Assembly: GCA_964654155.1 (NCBI GenBank)
Contig: CAZZGL010000001.1
Location: 49,966-113,965, forward strand
Reading direction: 5' to 3'
Length of the DNA: 64,000 nt
Origin: CAG-826 sp964654155
GTDB lineage: Bacteria > Bacillota_I > Bacilli_A > RFN20 > CAG-826
The position numbers and the translations under genes were made by a program. A model generated the notes under the pieces. That model made no database searches, was not told the origin of the DNA, and worked only from the letters and a program-made list of their open reading frames with translations. Numbering within the stretch: the first letter of the stretch is position 1; every line of letters begins with the position of its first letter. Below, piece by piece: positions 61,347 to 64,000 of the stretch.

Positions 61347-62264
61347 ATGAGTATGGATTCGATATTTTCTTTCTATAAAGATGACTTTTTAGATGGCTCT
61401 GAAACGGTTTATAATTACGCACCTTTTACTAATTATAACTATTTGCTTTATGCACAAATTGTTGGGATTCAAAATATAGGATCAAATTATTATAACGAAT
61501 TGCAATACGCAAAAGAGTATTTGATTTCCTATACTTTAGAAGGCGAAGGAATAATAATAATGGATGGATTAGAACTTACGATAAAAAAAGGAGATTTATT
61601 ATTTGTCCCTAATTATTATCACCATATTATTAAGCCAAAAAAGAATTGTTCTTGGAAATTTGCTTTTATTCATATTTATGATAATGAGCTTATTCAACAA
61701 ATTGCCAGTAAATTCTATGCGAAACATAGATATGTTTATCATGGATTAAGTCAAGATAATGTTTTGCCATATATTAAGAATATAATTGATTTATTAAACG
61801 AAGATTTAAAGAAAAATGAATATAAAGTTTCATCGGAAATATATAGTCTTCTAATGTCTATTTGTGAAGCAACTAATGTTGTTCAATCAGATTATGTTGA
61901 CTCTGAACTTGCAGGGGTTATTCATTATTTAAATAATAATTATAATAATCCAATAAAATTGCGTGACATTTTAGCGCATACTAATTATTCTAAGAATCAT
62001 TTAGAGCGATTATTTAAATTAAAAATGAATGTTACTATCAAAGACTATATTGCTCGTCTTAGATTAAGAAAAGCACAAGAGTTAATATCTACAACAAACA
62101 TGTATTTTAAAGAAATAGCTATTCAAGTAGGGTTAACAGATTATCGTTCATTGGTATATTTATTTCAAACATCTCTAGGAATTACTCCTTCAGAATACCG
62201 TGAAAGAAGTAAACTTAATCAAAGAGAAGAACATGTTTCTGAAAATTTAAATGAGGATGAATAA
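61347..62264 (+). CDS. AraC-family regulator with cupin sensor
   Basis: The 305-residue protein has an N-terminal cupin (about 35-130, GEGIIIMDGLELTIKKGDLL, HHIIKPKKNC) and a C-terminal double helix-turn-helix (about 190-290, LRDILAHTNYSKNHLERLFK; EIAIQVGLTDYRSLVYLFQ). It is divergent from the GH2 operon and probably activates it after binding a sugar. Among three possible starts the ATG at 61347 best fits AAAGAGGTG. It is the prime candidate for binding the paired boxes found before three transcription units of this locus. Confidence 0.88.
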   Translation: MSMDSIFSFYKDDFLDGSETVYNYAPFTNYNYLLYAQIVGIQNIGSNYYNELQYAKEYLISYTLEGEGIIIMDGLELTIKKGDLLFVPNYYHHIIKPKKNCSWKFAFIHIYDNELIQQIASKFYAKHRYVYHGLSQDNVLPYIKNIIDLLNEDLKKNEYKVSSEIYSLLMSICEATNVVQSDYVDSELAGVIHYLNNNYNNPIKLRDILAHTNYSKNHLERLFKLKMNVTIKDYIARLRLRKAQELISTTNMYFKEIAIQVGLTDYRSLVYLFQTSLGITPSEYRERSKLNQREEHVSENLNEDE

Positions 62265-62301
62265 GCTAAATATTAGACTTAATTAAATAATTGATAACAA
62301 T

Positions 62302-62351
62302 ATGAATGCGTTTACATATACATTGAAGAAATATTAATGATGAATTATAAT
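62302..62351 (+). promoter_or_regulatory. coaX promoter with cre-like site upstream
   Basis: TTGAAG (62323-62328) and TATAAT (62346-62351) are 17 bases apart. ATGAATGCGTTTACA (62302-62316) fits the CcpA consensus with one mismatch and ends just upstream of the -35 box, the position from which CcpA usually activates. Confidence 0.55.
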
Positions 62352-62399
62352 TAATTCGCACGATACTTATTAATTTAAGATTGTAGCAGGAGGTATTAT

Positions 62400-63161
62400 A
62401 TGATTTTACTTATTGACATTGGAAATACTAATATTTATATGAGTATTTACAATGAACATCAATGTATTTCGACCTATCGTACAGTAACAGATACGCGGAA
62501 AAGCAGTGATGATTATGGATTACTTATTAATTCATATGTTGATTCTTGTTTTATTGATGGAGCAATTATTTCTTCAGTTGTTCCCTCATTAACAAATGTA
62601 TTATTATATGCATTAAAAAATCGTTTTAATATTGTTCCACTTATTGTCGGTTCAAAGCTTAAAAGCGGAATGCCAATTCGAATGGACAATCCTCTTGAAG
62701 TTGGTTCAGATTTAATTTGTGATGCACTAGGCGCGATTAAGATGTATGGATATCCATCTTTAGTTGTTGATTTAGGAACCGCTTCAAAAATAATTGTTAT
62801 TGACAAAAATGGAGCATTTTCTGGAGGCGTTGTTTTGCCTGGATTAAAGATTTCCAGTGATGCTTTAATTGGAAATGCTGCACAGTTATCAGAAATAACT
62901 TTATCAGTTCCAACAAAAGTGATTGGAAAAAATACAATGGATGCGATGAATAGTGGAACCATTTATGGACACATAGATTCTATCTTGGGTCTAATTAGAA
63001 GAATTGAAAATGAGTTAGGATATGAATGCAAACATATTCTTACAGGTGGATACGCAAAGATAATTGAAAAAAATTTAGATAAAACCTTTATTCATGATGA
63101 TAAGCTTATTTTTGAAGGATTGTCCTATTTATATGAAAAGAATAGAGGTAATTCAAAATGA
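62400..63161 (+). CDS. coaX: Type III pantothenate kinase
   Basis: The 253-residue protein has the ASKHA phosphate motifs: LIDIGNTNIYMSIY at the N-terminus, VVDLGTASKIIVID and GGVVLPGL, and LTGGYAKII near the end. It starts CoA synthesis by phosphorylating pantothenate. CoaX is not feedback-inhibited by CoA. AGGAGGTATTAT precedes the ATG. Its stop overlaps the start of the ECF S-component gene by four bases. Confidence 0.95.
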   Translation: MILLIDIGNTNIYMSIYNEHQCISTYRTVTDTRKSSDDYGLLINSYVDSCFIDGAIISSVVPSLTNVLLYALKNRFNIVPLIVGSKLKSGMPIRMDNPLEVGSDLICDALGAIKMYGYPSLVVDLGTASKIIVIDKNGAFSGGVVLPGLKISSDALIGNAAQLSEITLSVPTKVIGKNTMDAMNSGTIYGHIDSILGLIRRIENELGYECKHILTGGYAKIIEKNLDKTFIHDDKLIFEGLSYLYEKNRGNSK

Positions 63162-63946
63162 GAAACAATAAAATAAAATCAATGACAATTGATGCAATGT
63201 TTTTAGCTATTATGTCAATTATGACTTTCATTCCTTCTTTAGGTTTTATTTCTTTAGGAGGACCAGTATCATTTACTATTATTCATATTGTAGTATTAAT
63301 AGGAGCTGCATATGGTGGTTATAAAAAAGGCTTTCTATATGGATTAATGTTTGGAATTTTATCACTTTTAAAAGCGGCAATAGCCCCAGTTTCAATTTTA
63401 GATCCTTATTTTATCAATCCATTAATATCAATTTTTCCAAGAGCAGTTTTTGGATTAATATCTGGCTTATTGTTTGATTTAGTTAAAAAAATTCGTTTAA
63501 ATTCAGTTAAATCTGTATTAATTCCTATTATTTCTTTTGCTTCGACAATTTTACATAGTGTTTTGGTTTTAGGAATTCTTGGATTGATAAATGGAAAAGA
63601 TATAGCTAGTGATGGAAGCTATTGGGTGTTAATGGGGTCTGTTCTTGTTAGTAGTGGTTTAATTGAAGCTGCAGCAGCGGGAGTGATGGTATTTCCAATT
63701 TTAGTTGGATTAATGCCGGGTTCATTAACTATTAGTAATGAAAAAGATAATAGTGGTCTTTTAGGAAAAATAGGATTAGCATTTTCTTTTGTTTTACCAT
63801 TTGTTACTTGGTTTATTTCTGCAGTTGGTATTCAAAAAGCAAAGCATTTTAATAATAAAGAAGGTCATTTTATAAATAAGATGGCAATTATTATATCTTT
63901 TATTATATTTATTGCTTTTTTAGTGATATACATGATTACCCATTAA
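63158..63946 (+). CDS. ECF transporter S component, probably for pantothenate
   Basis: The 262-residue membrane protein has about six helices. The early block FISLGGPVSFTIIHIVVLIGA followed by GAAYGGYKKGFLYGLMFGI is typical of vitamin-binding S components of ECF importers. Coupled translation with pantothenate kinase points to pantothenate (PanT-like); this is inference from context. The general ECF ATPases and T component must be encoded elsewhere. A basic tail of about 50 residues contains one more hydrophobic stretch. Confidence 0.82.
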   Translation: MRNNKIKSMTIDAMFLAIMSIMTFIPSLGFISLGGPVSFTIIHIVVLIGAAYGGYKKGFLYGLMFGILSLLKAAIAPVSILDPYFINPLISIFPRAVFGLISGLLFDLVKKIRLNSVKSVLIPIISFASTILHSVLVLGILGLINGKDIASDGSYWVLMGSVLVSSGLIEAAAAGVMVFPILVGLMPGSLTISNEKDNSGLLGKIGLAFSFVLPFVTWFISAVGIQKAKHFNNKEGHFINKMAIIISFIIFIAFLVIYMITH

Positions 63947-63958
63947 GGAGGATTATTT

Positions 63959-64000
63959 ATGGATTTTAAAAAAATATTATCAGTTTATAAAGAAGAGGCA
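63959..64000 (+). CDS. Start of a gene cut by the window end
   Basis: AAGGAGGATTATTT stands before ATG. Only 14 residues (MDFKKILSVYKEEA) are present. The beginning resembles the N-terminus of M20-family dipeptidases of the PepV/Sapep type, but it is too short to be sure. Confidence 0.4.
   Translation, partial: MDFKKILSVYKEEA

Overview
The window looks like one chromosome segment of an uncultured, AT-rich, endospore-forming member of the Bacillota (class Bacilli in the broad sense, perhaps near the gut-associated Erysipelotrichia-like lineages; the exact family is inference). Three things point there. First, the gene order truB-ribF-rpsO-pnp ... dapA ... rnjB-ftsK/spoIIIE-ymfF-ymfH copies the Bacillus subtilis order. 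Second, there is a dacF-spoIIAA-spoIIAB-sigF-spoVA sporulation cluster. Third, the ribosome binding sites are strong (AGGAGG) and TGA is used as a stop in overlapping genes. A 100-N scaffold gap at 56768-56867, flanked by an exact 55-base duplication, says this is a draft or metagenome assembly.

Region 1 (1-19.6 kb) is housekeeping: tRNA and flavin genes, ribosomal protein S15, PNPase, a DapA-family enzyme, a GlpA/GlpB/DUF1667 glycerol-3-phosphate oxidation trio inserted in the conserved order, a J2-like RNase J with altered active-site motifs, the FtsK/SpoIIIE DNA pump, two M16 peptidase-family proteins, AcpS, a type I pullulanase and an acyltransferase. Region 2 (19.7-32.8 kb) holds a fused ATPase-permease exporter with a palindrome over its promoter, an rRNA methyltransferase, the sporulation cluster, rarA, dtd and mnmA. 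Region 3 (33.0-38.7 kb) is an energy module: ATP-type PEP carboxykinase, all parts of a Na+-pumping oxaloacetate decarboxylase, and the biotin ligase that would activate its carrier.

Region 4 (38.7-62.3 kb) is accessory. It looks like a Gram-positive glycan-utilisation locus for an arabinose-containing polymer: a GH51 arabinofuranosidase, a GH2 enzyme, a sugar ABC importer (binding protein plus two permeases), an MsmX-type ATPase and a second divergent ATPase, a YesL-like membrane protein, two AraC-family regulators, and three large exported proteins. Two of the exported proteins share a repeated jelly-roll-like domain. Two operon promoters in this locus share, base for base in spacing, a composite element: a pair of T-rich boxes, then a catabolite-response (cre) site that contains the -35 hexamer. 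A third pair of boxes lies between the GH2 operon and its divergent AraC gene. The same region carries two decayed genes: a YhcG/DUF1016 nuclease remnant and an AlbA_2-type ATP-binding protein with two in-frame stops, the scaffold gap and a heptapeptide repeat.

Region 5 (62.4-64 kb) returns to core functions: type III pantothenate kinase with an ECF transporter S component, probably for pantothenate, and the start of a further gene. No tRNA, rRNA, CRISPR array or intact insertion sequence was seen.
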